A stretch of DNA of 22,621 nt from NCBI GenBank assembly GCA_964610025.1, contig CAZSTX010000032.1, positions 1 to 22,621 on the forward strand, given 5' to 3'. Positions within the stretch are counted from its first letter, which is position 1, and the number at the start of each line of letters is the position of its first letter. A program made the position numbers and the translations under genes. Below, one piece after another: positions 1 through 6,874 of this stretch. This DNA comes from UBA5266 sp964610025. GTDB lineage: Bacteria > Bacteroidota > Bacteroidia > Bacteroidales > WCHB1-69. Under the pieces are notes generated by a model. It was not told the DNA's origin. It saw only the letters and a program-made list of their open reading frames with translations, and made no database searches.

Positions 1-186
1 GATATTGATGAAAATTCTCCCTTGTTTGGCGAAGGTTTAGGATTAGACTCAATAGATGCATTGGAATTGATTGTATTAATGGAAAAAAATTACGGAATTA
101 AACTAAACAATGCAGCCGAAGGTCGCGAAATCTTTAAATCGATACGCATTATGGCTGAATATATAACAAAAAATCGCACAAAATAA
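1..186 (+). CDS. Acyl carrier protein, C-terminal part (5' end outside window)
   Basis: The first 61 codons are open in frame 1 and end in TAA at 184-186. The peptide has the carrier-protein signature GLDSID, with the serine that would take 4'-phosphopantetheine at visible residue 17, followed by the usual helix II (ALELIVLMEK). The upstream 15-25 residues and the start codon are missing. Only 2 bp separate it from the ketosynthase, so the two are probably translated together. From the neighbours I infer a dedicated carrier for a type II fatty-acid/polyketide pathway rather than the housekeeping AcpP, but the fragment alone cannot settle this. Confidence 0.85.
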   Translation, partial: DIDENSPLFGEGLGLDSIDALELIVLMEKNYGIKLNNAAEGREIFKSIRIMAEYITKNRTK

Positions 187-188
187 TT

Positions 189-1376
189 ATGAATGAAAAC
201 ATTGTTGTAACCGGGATGGGAATTATTACCGGCTTGGGTTATGGCAAAAAACTTACTTTAGAAGCCTTAGCGTTACAACATTCGGGGATAAATAAAATGA
301 AGTATTTGCAAACAATTCACGATTATTATCCTGTTAGTGAAGTAAAAATGAGCGATAATGAAATACGTAAATTTTTAAAAATATCTTTCGAAAAAAATAT
401 TACCCGCACTCCTTTACTTGGAATAATGGCAGCCTATGAAGCTATTAATGACGCTTGTTTATATAAAAATAAAACTCAAAAAATTGCTTTTATAAATGGA
501 ACTACCGTTGGAGGAATGGAAAAAAGCGAACAATACTATCCTGATTTTATTGATAAAGAACATTATATTGCTATTCATGATTGCGGAAGTTCAAGCGAAA
601 TTATTGCTGAATATTTTGATGGGTTTGATATGATAACAACGATATCTACAGCTTGTTCGTCAGCAGCAAATGCAATTGTTTTAGGAGCTAATCTTTTAAA
701 AACAAACCGTGTAGATATTGCTATTGTAGGCGGAACAGAATGCCTTAGCAAGTTTCATCTGAATGGATTTAGTACACTTATGATTTTAGATAAAGCAATT
801 TGCCGCCCATTTGATGCGACGCGTACAGGATTAAACTTAGGAGAAGGAGCTGCTTATATAGTTCTTGAAAAAGAAAGCAATGCCATACAAAGAGAAATAA
901 AACCTTTGTGCAAACTTTCCGGCTATGCTAACACTTGCGACGCTTATCATCAAACTGCTTCATCGCCCGATGGACAAGGAGCTTATCTTGCTATGAGAGA
1001 TGCACTAATCGATGCACAATTAAAACCCGAAGACATAGACTATATTAATGCTCATGGAACAGGAACAGAAAACAACGATTTAAGTGAAGGAACTGCTATT
1101 ATGCGAATTTTTAAAGACAAAATACCTCCTGTTTCTTCAACTAAATCTTTTACAGGACATACAACAAGTGCCGCTGGTAGTGTTGAATCTGTAATTAGTA
1201 TTTTAGCATTGCAACATAATTTTATTCCTGTTAATTTAAATTTTAATCAGCCTATGTTAGAGTTATCTTTTTGTCCAGTAAAAGAAAATACACATAGAAA
1301 ATTACAGCATGTTTTAACTAATTCGTTTGGATTTGGTGGAAACGATACCACTTGTATTTTTTCAAAAATAAAATAA
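189..1376 (+). CDS. Beta-ketoacyl-ACP synthase (FabF-like, thiolase fold)
   Basis: This is a complete 395-residue condensing enzyme, slightly shorter than FabF (about 410). It extends ACP-bound acyl chains by decarboxylative Claisen condensation. The whole active site is visible: Cys156 in STACSSAAN, His289 in NAHGTGT, Lys319 in STKSFTGH and His324, with the terminal glycine-rich NSFGFGGND at about 378-386. The start is chosen because ATG lies 2 bp after the ACP stop and the family's N-terminal VVTGMG motif begins at residue 6. A noncatalytic partner follows 3 bp later, so this is probably the active half of a KS/CLF heterodimer. It is more like pathway-specific synthases of aryl-polyene or flexirubin-type clusters than the housekeeping FabF. 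The exact product is inferred, not shown. Confidence 0.9.
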   Translation: MNENIVVTGMGIITGLGYGKKLTLEALALQHSGINKMKYLQTIHDYYPVSEVKMSDNEIRKFLKISFEKNITRTPLLGIMAAYEAINDACLYKNKTQKIAFINGTTVGGMEKSEQYYPDFIDKEHYIAIHDCGSSSEIIAEYFDGFDMITTISTACSSAANAIVLGANLLKTNRVDIAIVGGTECLSKFHLNGFSTLMILDKAICRPFDATRTGLNLGEGAAYIVLEKESNAIQREIKPLCKLSGYANTCDAYHQTASSPDGQGAYLAMRDALIDAQLKPEDIDYINAHGTGTENNDLSEGTAIMRIFKDKIPPVSSTKSFTGHTTSAAGSVESVISILALQHNFIPVNLNFNQPMLELSFCPVKENTHRKLQHVLTNSFGFGGNDTTCIFSKIK

Positions 1377-1379
1377 ATT

Positions 1380-2441
1380 ATGAGTATTTACATTCAAGCA
1401 GCGGCTCAAATTTCATCTCAAGAACCCCTTAGCGATGCATGGTTTGTAAATCCAAAACGTTATACAGAACGTCATGTGCGAGCAATAGACCCTGATTACA
1501 AAGAATTTACAACTCCAATAGAAGCTCGGCGTATGGGAAAAATTTTAAAAAGAGCCTTAGCCACTTCGTGGACTGTTGTTCGCAAAACAGCTATCCAACA
1601 GCCCGATGCGATTATTGTTGGAACAGGATTAGGATGTATCGAAAATACCGAAAAATTTCTTTCAGCTATGATACGCGATAAAGAAATGTATTTGCAACCA
1701 ACTTATTTTATGCAATCAACTCACAATACTATTAGCGCTCAAATAGCTTTACATCTAAAATGTCATACCTATAATTCAACTTATACACAAAGAGGAATTT
1801 CGTTTGAAAGCAGCTTATTAGATGCATATTTACAGTTCGAATTAGGAAAAATTAAAACTGCTTTAGTTGCCGGACATGATGAAATGACACCAGAATATTT
1901 TACTCTATTAGATAAAATAAATTTTTGGAAAAAAGGAGAAATTAATGAATCTATATTAAGAAAAAGTGATTCAATTGGCTCTTTTGCGGGCGAAACTTCT
2001 GTCGCTTTTATGTTAGATAATAAAAAAACAACTTTATCTATCTGTGAATTAAAAGGAGTCGATTTGCTTTATAATCCTACACAACAAAGAATAAAAAAAG
2101 CTATTGAAGAAATTTTGTATAAAAATAATTTGCAATTGAAAGATATTGATATAGTTATGACAGGAATCAATGGCGACTATAACAACGATATTATTTATCG
2201 TGAAAATATATTTTCTCTGTTTCTCGAAACACCTATAGCTTGGTATAAACATATTTTTGGAGAATCATTTACCGCTTGTGGATTAGGAATGTATACGTCT
2301 ATGCTTGCAATCCAAGCAGATAAACTTCCTAACGATTATGTTTATAGAGGGACCTCACAAGTAAAAAAAATAAAAAATATTTTGATTTACAATCATTTTC
2401 AAAACAAAGATCATTCTCTTATTTTACTTTCATCATGTTAA
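1380..2441 (+). CDS. Noncatalytic beta-ketoacyl synthase-like protein (chain-length factor type)
   Basis: This 353-residue protein shows the divergent thiolase-like pattern of the 'beta-ketoacyl synthase, N-terminal-like' family (Ketoacyl-synt_2). Visible signs are IIVGTGLGCIENTEKFL at about 78-94, the STYTQRGISFESS block at about 133-145 where a real synthase has its nucleophilic Cys, and KHIFGESFTACG late in the protein. The nucleophilic Cys and the HGTGT histidine are both absent (the matching region reads TGINGDYNND), so it should not condense by itself. Such subunits pair with an active synthase and set chain length. It follows the synthase by 3 bp, and the next gene starts inside its last codons. 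A degenerate paralogue without function is less likely, because length, operon position and the family motifs are preserved. Confidence 0.82.
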   Translation: MSIYIQAAAQISSQEPLSDAWFVNPKRYTERHVRAIDPDYKEFTTPIEARRMGKILKRALATSWTVVRKTAIQQPDAIIVGTGLGCIENTEKFLSAMIRDKEMYLQPTYFMQSTHNTISAQIALHLKCHTYNSTYTQRGISFESSLLDAYLQFELGKIKTALVAGHDEMTPEYFTLLDKINFWKKGEINESILRKSDSIGSFAGETSVAFMLDNKKTTLSICELKGVDLLYNPTQQRIKKAIEEILYKNNLQLKDIDIVMTGINGDYNNDIIYRENIFSLFLETPIAWYKHIFGESFTACGLGMYTSMLAIQADKLPNDYVYRGTSQVKKIKNILIYNHFQNKDHSLILLSSC

Positions 2442-2788
2442 AACTCATTAGCCTTATTATTGGACAAAGCGTTATTTTGGTTGCAGCGCAAACTTTTTTG
2501 AAAATAGCAATTGAACATTTTGGAAAATTTAGTTGGACATGGCAATATTTTAAAACGGTATTTACAACTTGGCAATTTGCAGCATCGGGAGTTTGTGCTT
2601 TACTTGCTATGCTAACGTGGATGTATGTACTTAAACTTTACGATTTTAGTATTGCATATCCATTATTAGGAATTAGTTATATTATCGGATTATTTTCCGC
2701 TTACTTTTTCCTGCACGAAGCCATTCCACTTACTCGCTGGATAGGTGTTGTGATAATTATTGTTGGGATTTATCTTGTAGCTAAATAG
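2435..2788 (+). CDS. Small four-helix DMT/EamA-type membrane protein, ArnE-like
   Basis: The 117-residue protein is almost wholly hydrophobic, with helices at about 4-24, 47-66, 71-92 and 98-116. The second half (IAYPLLGISY, then LHEAIPLTRWIGVVIIIVG) follows the pattern of ArnE/ArnF half-flippases and of EamA/SMR proteins. The membrane-embedded Glu that drives proton-coupled drug export in EmrE is not at the aligned place in helix 1, which argues against a multidrug exporter. Its ATG overlaps the previous stop codon by 7 bp, so it is translationally coupled to the KS/CLF pair. I infer a role in moving a lipid-linked or acyl product across the inner membrane. The substrate is unknown. An SMR-type exporter is the alternative. 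Confidence 0.7.
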   Translation: MLKLISLIIGQSVILVAAQTFLKIAIEHFGKFSWTWQYFKTVFTTWQFAASGVCALLAMLTWMYVLKLYDFSIAYPLLGISYIIGLFSAYFFLHEAIPLTRWIGVVIIIVGIYLVAK

Positions 2789-3290
2789 TAATTATTTCGC
2801 TGTTTTTTTCTATTTCATAAACTTCTAAATCAGTAATTTTCGATTCTAAGATATTGAAGCGTATAGCAGTGATTTTATTATGAAATCCTTCTAATCCAGC
2901 TGCTCCAGGGTTAATGTATAATAATTGATACTTTTCGTCGTAAATAACACGTAGAATATGGGAATGTCCACAAACAAAAATATCAGGTTTGTGTTTTTTT
3001 ATTAATTGGAGGGCATTTGTATTGTAGTAAGGAGGATAACCTCCAATATGAAGCATGCATACTTTGAGATCTTCTATGTTAAATATTTCTATTTCTTTGT
3101 ATTGCGTTCTTATATCATTGCCATCAATATTGCCATAAACAACACGCAAAGTTTTGAATGATTGCAATTGATTAATAATTGTTACGTTGCCAATATCGCC
3201 ACAATGCCATATTTCTTCGCATGCTGAAAAAAAACTAATTATTTTTGGAGAAAGATAAGCGTGGGTGTCTGATAAAACTCCTATTTTCAT
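2781..3290 (-). CDS. YfcE/MJ0936-family metallophosphoesterase
   Basis: This is a complete small calcineurin-like phosphoesterase of 169 residues, the usual size for the family. The dinuclear metal site is complete: Asp8 and His10 in GVLSDTHA, Asp32 in WHCGDIGN, Asn54 in VYGNIDG, His81, and His109/His111 in VCGHSHI. Relatives hydrolyse phosphodiesters such as 2',3'-cNMP in vitro; the physiological substrate is not known. The protein is cytoplasmic with no signal peptide. The gene converges on the ArnE-like gene and the two reading frames overlap tail to tail by 8 bp. A -7 box stands about 40 bp upstream of the start. Confidence 0.88.
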   Translation of the reverse strand: MKIGVLSDTHAYLSPKIISFFSACEEIWHCGDIGNVTIINQLQSFKTLRVVYGNIDGNDIRTQYKEIEIFNIEDLKVCMLHIGGYPPYYNTNALQLIKKHKPDIFVCGHSHILRVIYDEKYQLLYINPGAAGLEGFHNKITAIRFNILESKITDLEVYEIEKNSEIITI

Positions 3291-3329
3291 AAAGAAAGTT
3301 TTAAATACTTAAAATTTGATTTTTAATTG

Positions 3330-3337
3330 CAAAAATA
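3330..3337 (-). promoter_or_regulatory. Bacteroidetes -7 box for the phosphoesterase gene
   Basis: Read on the minus strand this is TATTTTTG, matching TAnnTTTG. Transcription would start near 3324 and leave a leader of about 34 nt before the ATG at 3290. No clear -33 TTG is present, which lowers confidence. Confidence 0.45.
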
Positions 3338-3587
3338 AGCATTTTTTTTAATAGCTTAATCCTTTATTTTTATTCGAACATTTTTAATTGTTTTTCTTAA
3401 GTGTCATTTCTTTCGTAAGGTTATTCCGTAGTCTTAGGTCAATATTAAAATGGGTTAATTACTCTTTAATTTCCTGATACAAAAGCAGTTTAGTAATAGT
3501 TAATAAATTTAAATGCATTAAAGTAATATATTCGGCAATGTTAAAATTACTTTTATCTGTCATTGCATCTAAGTCATTTTGATTTTT

Positions 3588-3627
3588 GACTTTTTAGGAA
3601 GATTTGAAAAATTTAAACTTCCAAGTC
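3588..3627. repeat. Imperfect two-part inverted repeat in the intergenic gap
   Basis: The outer arms GACTT (3588-3592) and AAGTC (3623-3627) and the inner arms GGAAG (3597-3601) and CTTCC (3618-3622) pair across an A/T-rich loop. A four-base bulge lies on one side. It sits about 95 bp downstream of the dipeptidase stop, rather far for a simple terminator and without a clean U-tract. It may be part of an interspersed repeat. Confidence 0.45.
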
Positions 3628-3721
3628 AGGAGTTTGTTATCCAAAAAGAGTCCCCAATTATTAATATTTTTATTTCGATTCAAGGCACTTGAAATTTATT
3701 TTTTAAAATTATGTTAATCCT

Positions 3722-5176
3722 TTATTGAATAATTTTTAAAAATTCTATTGTTAAATCCCATACTTCTTTTACTGTTTTAATCAATAGTCGTTCGTCTGGC
3801 GAATGTACTCCTCGTAGTGTAGGTCCATAGGAAATCATATCCATTTCAGGATATTTTTCTCCTATTAGTCCACATTCAAGTCCTGCATGAATGGCTAATA
3901 CTAAAGGTTCTTTTTTAAATAAATTCAAATATGCCTGTTTTAATATTGTTAGTACTTCTGAATTAGGATTGGGAGTCCACCCCGGATAGCCTTCTGAATG
4001 TTTAACTTCGGCATTGATTAAATCAAAAACGGCGGCAACCATATTGCAAGCATCTTCTTTTTTACTTTCAACAGAAGAGCGTTGACTTGTTGTAATAATT
4101 ATAGTGTCGTTTTGTATTTTCACAGAAGCTAAATTAGTTGAAGTTTCGACAAAATCTTCAATATCTTGTGCCATTGCTAATACTCCATGTGGGCAGGCAT
4201 ATAATGCTTCTACTAAATCGCATTGTGTAAATTCGTCGATGACAAATTTGGGAGGCTTGCTTGCTTCTATTTGCACTTCTACGCCAGCATCTGTTGTTTT
4301 TAATTCGTTTTTAATTGTAGCATTGAATTCTTCTATATAATGAATAAATGCTTCTTTTTTTGCATTGGGAATCATTACTAAAGCATTGCCTTCGCGTGCA
4401 ATTGCGTTGTGTAAATTTCCAGCATCAATCTCAGCTAAAGATATATCATACTTAAAAGTAGCGTCGTATAAGATACGATTTAGAATTTTTACTGCATTGC
4501 CTAAATTTTTGTTAATATCATCGCCACTATGTCCACCTTTTAACCCTCTTACTGTTATTAAAAAAGGATTTGTGTTAGGAGGTAGTTTTTGTTTTTCAAA
4601 ATCTATAGTTGCTATTGTTGTTTTTCCTCCAGCACATCCTATAAAAAATTGTCCTTCATCTTCTGAATCCAAATTAAGTAACATTTTTCCTTTTAGCCAG
4701 TTTGGTTTTAGTTCAAAAGCACCCGTCAAACCGGTTTCTTCGTCTACAGTAAACAAACATTCGATAGGACCGTGTTCGATGCTTATATCTTCTAAAATAG
4801 CCAAAGCTATTGCCATTCCTATGCCATCGTCAGCTCCTAATGTGGTGCCTTTTGCTTTTACCCATTCTCCGTCGATATATGGTTGAATAGGGTCTTTGTC
4901 AAAATCGAAAACGACATCTTTGTTTTTTTCACATACCATATCCATATGACTTTGAAAAACAATAGGTGTAACTTTCTCTTTTCCTTTAGTAGCAGGTTTG
5001 CTTATGAGCACATTGCCTATTTTGTCTTTTGAAGTTTCTAAGCCTAATTTATTCCCAACATCTATTAAATAAGCTATCATTTTCTCTTCTTTTTTCGATG
5101 GATGTGGAATTTGACAAATATCATAAAAATATTTCCATACTTTTACTGGCTGTAAATTTAAAATTTCGTGTTTCAT
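3722..5176 (-). CDS. pepD: Aminoacyl-histidine (Xaa-His) dipeptidase, PepD family M20
   Basis: This 484-residue enzyme matches PepD length (about 485). It is a cytosolic di-zinc peptidase that cleaves dipeptides, classically beta-Ala-His and Xaa-His. The metal ligands and catalytic residues of M20C are visible: His77 and Asp79 in QSHMDMV, Asp116 in GADDG, Glu146-Glu147 in DEETGL, Asp170 in LNLDSEDEG, and His458 in GVHSPDER, with the conserved HAGLECG block at 430. The residue after the bridging Asp is Asp rather than the commoner Asn. The start is chosen at the ATG about 45 bp below a good -7 box. A paralogue lies at 11909-13369. It appears to be transcribed alone, divergent from metK. Confidence 0.93.
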   Translation of the reverse strand: MKHEILNLQPVKVWKYFYDICQIPHPSKKEEKMIAYLIDVGNKLGLETSKDKIGNVLISKPATKGKEKVTPIVFQSHMDMVCEKNKDVVFDFDKDPIQPYIDGEWVKAKGTTLGADDGIGMAIALAILEDISIEHGPIECLFTVDEETGLTGAFELKPNWLKGKMLLNLDSEDEGQFFIGCAGGKTTIATIDFEKQKLPPNTNPFLITVRGLKGGHSGDDINKNLGNAVKILNRILYDATFKYDISLAEIDAGNLHNAIAREGNALVMIPNAKKEAFIHYIEEFNATIKNELKTTDAGVEVQIEASKPPKFVIDEFTQCDLVEALYACPHGVLAMAQDIEDFVETSTNLASVKIQNDTIIITTSQRSSVESKKEDACNMVAAVFDLINAEVKHSEGYPGWTPNPNSEVLTILKQAYLNLFKKEPLVLAIHAGLECGLIGEKYPEMDMISYGPTLRGVHSPDERLLIKTVKEVWDLTIEFLKIIQ

Positions 5177-5226
5177 AATAAAAAAATATAATTAATAAAT
5201 GAAGTTGATAACAAAATAATCATTTG

Positions 5227-5234
5227 CAAATGTA
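5227..5234 (-). promoter_or_regulatory. Bacteroidetes -7 box for pepD
   Basis: The minus-strand sequence is TACATTTG, an exact TAnnTTTG match. Transcription would start near 5221, giving a leader of about 45 nt. The box overlaps the perfect 12-bp palindrome CATTTGCAAATG at 5221-5232. Confidence 0.5.
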
Positions 5235-5309
5235 ATTGTTTTTTTAATAGAATTTTAAAATATTTTTCTTAAAAGAATAAAAAGATGTAGTTTTTATCAT
5301 AAAAAAAGC

Positions 5310-5317
5310 TATTTTTG
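5310..5317 (+). promoter_or_regulatory. Bacteroidetes -7 box for metK
   Basis: TATTTTTG matches TAnnTTTG. A start near 5322-5324 would give a leader of about 130 nt, long for this genome. The leader begins just before the structured element at 5330-5386. No clear -33 TTG is seen. Confidence 0.55.
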
Positions 5318-5327
5318 CAAATGAGAA

Positions 5328-5390
5328 AAAGTGGATAGATTTGATTTGATTGCAACCATTAAAAATGCTAAACCAAAACATTATCCTTCA
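5328..5390 (+). promoter_or_regulatory. Candidate SAM-II-like riboswitch in the metK leader
   Basis: From the predicted transcription start the RNA shows the order of conserved blocks I associate with SAM-II (metA/SAM_alpha). AGUGG (5330-5334) can pair with CCAUU (5356-5360) as P1; GAUUUG occurs in the loop (5338-5343 and 5343-5348); UUGCA ends the loop (5351-5354 region); then come UUAAA and GCUAAA (5367-5372). A four-pair pseudoknot UUUG (5345-5348) with CAAA (5374-5377) is possible. A competing closing helix GGAUA (5333-5337) with UAUCC (5382-5386) would exclude P1 and might be the alternative state. SAM-II is reported in Alphaproteobacteria and Bacteroidetes upstream of methionine/SAM genes, and the next gene is SAM synthetase. 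The match is from memory of the consensus, and the pseudoknot is short. Confidence 0.5.
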
Positions 5391-5453
5391 GTCATCTATT
5401 TCTATTCATTTTTTGTAAATTTATTATAAAACAATATTTTAATATTAAAAAAA

Positions 5454-6791
5454 ATGGCTTATTTATTTACATCCGAATCTGTTTCGGAAGGGCATCCTGA
5501 TAAAATATCGGACCAAATATCAGATGCATTATTAGATGAATTTTTACGTTATGACCCTAATTCTAAAGTAGCATGCGAAACTTTAGTTACAACAGGACTT
5601 GTTGTTTGTGCAGGCGAAGTAAAAACAAAAGGATATGTCGATATTCAAAAATTAGCAAGAGAAGTTGTTAAAAATATTGGATATACTAAAGGAGAATATA
5701 TGTTTGAGAGCAATTCTTGCGGCGTTATATCTGCTATTCACGAACAATCGCCAGATATTAATCAAGGGGTAGAACGTAAAGAAAAAGAAAATCAAGGAGC
5801 TGGCGATCAAGGTATGATGTTTGGTTATGCGGTAAAGGAAACAGACAGTTTAATGCCCTTACCCATAGAATTGGCACATATTTTTATGCAAGAATTGGCA
5901 AATATACGCAAAGAAGAAAAAAAAATGAAGTATTTACGTCCTGATTCTAAATCACAAGTAACAGTTGAATATAATGATAAAGGAAAACCCGTAAAAATTA
6001 ATACTATCGTTATTTCTACCCAACACGATGATTTTATAAAAGCAAAGGATAGCAGTAAGGCTTCGCAAAAAAAGGCAGAAACCGAAATGCTTCATATTAT
6101 TAAAACCGATATAGAAAAAATTTTAATTCCTCGTGTAAAGAAAGTATGTCCTGCCTATATACGTAAATTATTTAAAAATGATATTCAATTATATGTAAAT
6201 CCTACTGGTAAATTTGTCATAGGTGGACCTCATGGAGACACAGGGTTAACAGGAAGAAAAATAATTGTGGATACTTATGGCGGAAAAGGGGCACATGGTG
6301 GCGGTGCTTTTTCGGGAAAAGACGCTTCTAAAGTTGATCGTTCGGCAGCTTATGCGGCACGACATATTGCGAAAAATTTGGTCGCAGCTGGAGTAGCTAA
6401 TGAAGTTTTAGTTCAAATAGCTTATGCTATTGGCGTAGCAGAACCAGTTGGATTATATGTTAATACATTTAATACTTCTAAATTAAAAGATAAAAATGGC
6501 AAAAAAATTACCGATGCCGAAATTGCTAAAAAAGTAAATTTATTATTTGATTTACGTCCTTTTGTAATTATAGAACGTTTTGGATTAATGAATCCTATTT
6601 TTCTTCCTACAGCATCTTATGGTCATTTTGGACGTGATTCTTTTGAAAAAGAAGTAGAAGTTTATTATAAAAATGAAAGTGTTGTTAAGAAAAATATTAA
6701 TGGAAAAGAAAAATATTTTAAAAAAGTAGTCTTTTTCCCATGGGAAAAAGAAGATTTTGTGGATAAAATAAAAAAAATCTTTGAATATTAA
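5454..6791 (+). CDS. metK: S-adenosylmethionine synthetase
   Basis: It makes SAM from methionine and ATP with release of Pi and PPi, as a cytosolic tetramer. Diagnostic motifs are SEGHPDKI at 11-18 (His14, Asp16), GAGDQG at 115-120, GGPHGDTGLTGRK at 257-269 and the phosphate-binding GGGAFSGKD at 282-290. At 445 residues it is longer than E. coli MetK (384). The extra length is partly a Lys-rich insertion near 343-360 and a C-terminal extension of about 40 residues (after GHFGRD), as I would expect for Bacteroidota forms. The start is clear because the family begins within a few residues of FTSESVSEGHPDK. A long leader with a riboswitch-like element precedes it, and a hairpin plus T-run follows. 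Confidence 0.97.
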   Translation: MAYLFTSESVSEGHPDKISDQISDALLDEFLRYDPNSKVACETLVTTGLVVCAGEVKTKGYVDIQKLAREVVKNIGYTKGEYMFESNSCGVISAIHEQSPDINQGVERKEKENQGAGDQGMMFGYAVKETDSLMPLPIELAHIFMQELANIRKEEKKMKYLRPDSKSQVTVEYNDKGKPVKINTIVISTQHDDFIKAKDSSKASQKKAETEMLHIIKTDIEKILIPRVKKVCPAYIRKLFKNDIQLYVNPTGKFVIGGPHGDTGLTGRKIIVDTYGGKGAHGGGAFSGKDASKVDRSAAYAARHIAKNLVAAGVANEVLVQIAYAIGVAEPVGLYVNTFNTSKLKDKNGKKITDAEIAKKVNLLFDLRPFVIIERFGLMNPIFLPTASYGHFGRDSFEKEVEVYYKNESVVKKNINGKEKYFKKVVFFPWEKEDFVDKIKKIFEY

Positions 6792-6800
6792 ATATTTTTA

Positions 6801-6840
6801 AATAATAATAAAAAAGAAAGAATTTCTATTATTATTTTTT
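6801..6840 (+). terminator. Terminator-like hairpin after metK
   Basis: AATAATAATA (6801-6810) and TATTATTATT (6827-6836) are perfect 10-bp arms around a 16-nt loop, followed by a T-run to 6840. The stem has no G-C pairs, so it may be weak. Its place between metK and a separate promoter box supports the call. Confidence 0.5.
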
Positions 6841-6841
6841 C

Positions 6842-6849
6842 TATTTTTG
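6842..6849 (+). promoter_or_regulatory. Bacteroidetes -7 box for the acyl-CoA synthetase pair
   Basis: TATTTTTG, identical to the metK box, stands directly after the hairpin. A start near 6855 would leave a leader of about 20 nt before the ATG at 6875. Confidence 0.45.
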
Positions 6850-6874
6850 CTGTCTAATTTTAATACTTTCTCTA

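Larger units (their letters stand above)
3291..3721. other. 431-bp AT-rich gap without a convincing gene
   Basis: The gap separates the phosphoesterase start from the dipeptidase stop, both on the minus strand. It holds the phosphoesterase promoter, a 40-nt imperfect hairpin at 3588-3627 (outer arms GACTT/AAGTC, inner arms GGAAG/CTTCC), and one short minus-strand open frame at 3459-3563. That frame encodes 34 residues beginning MTDKSNFNIAEYITLMH, with no recognisable family and no promoter box. A second short minus-strand stretch upstream (about 3600-3660) reads plausibly in another frame. The gap could hold a decayed gene or repeat fragment, or simply be non-coding. Confidence 0.4.

Noticed and set aside
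3459..3563. 34-residue small protein on the minus strand
   Set aside because: No promoter box, no recognisable family, and its length is within chance expectation for AT-rich DNA; described only within the intergenic entry.
4365..4886. 173-codon open frame on the + strand
   Set aside because: It lies wholly antisense to the first PepD gene, whose catalytic motifs are intact; the same kind of shadow occurs at 4104-4340 and opposite the second PepD (12201-12383, 12504-12758, 13020-13268).
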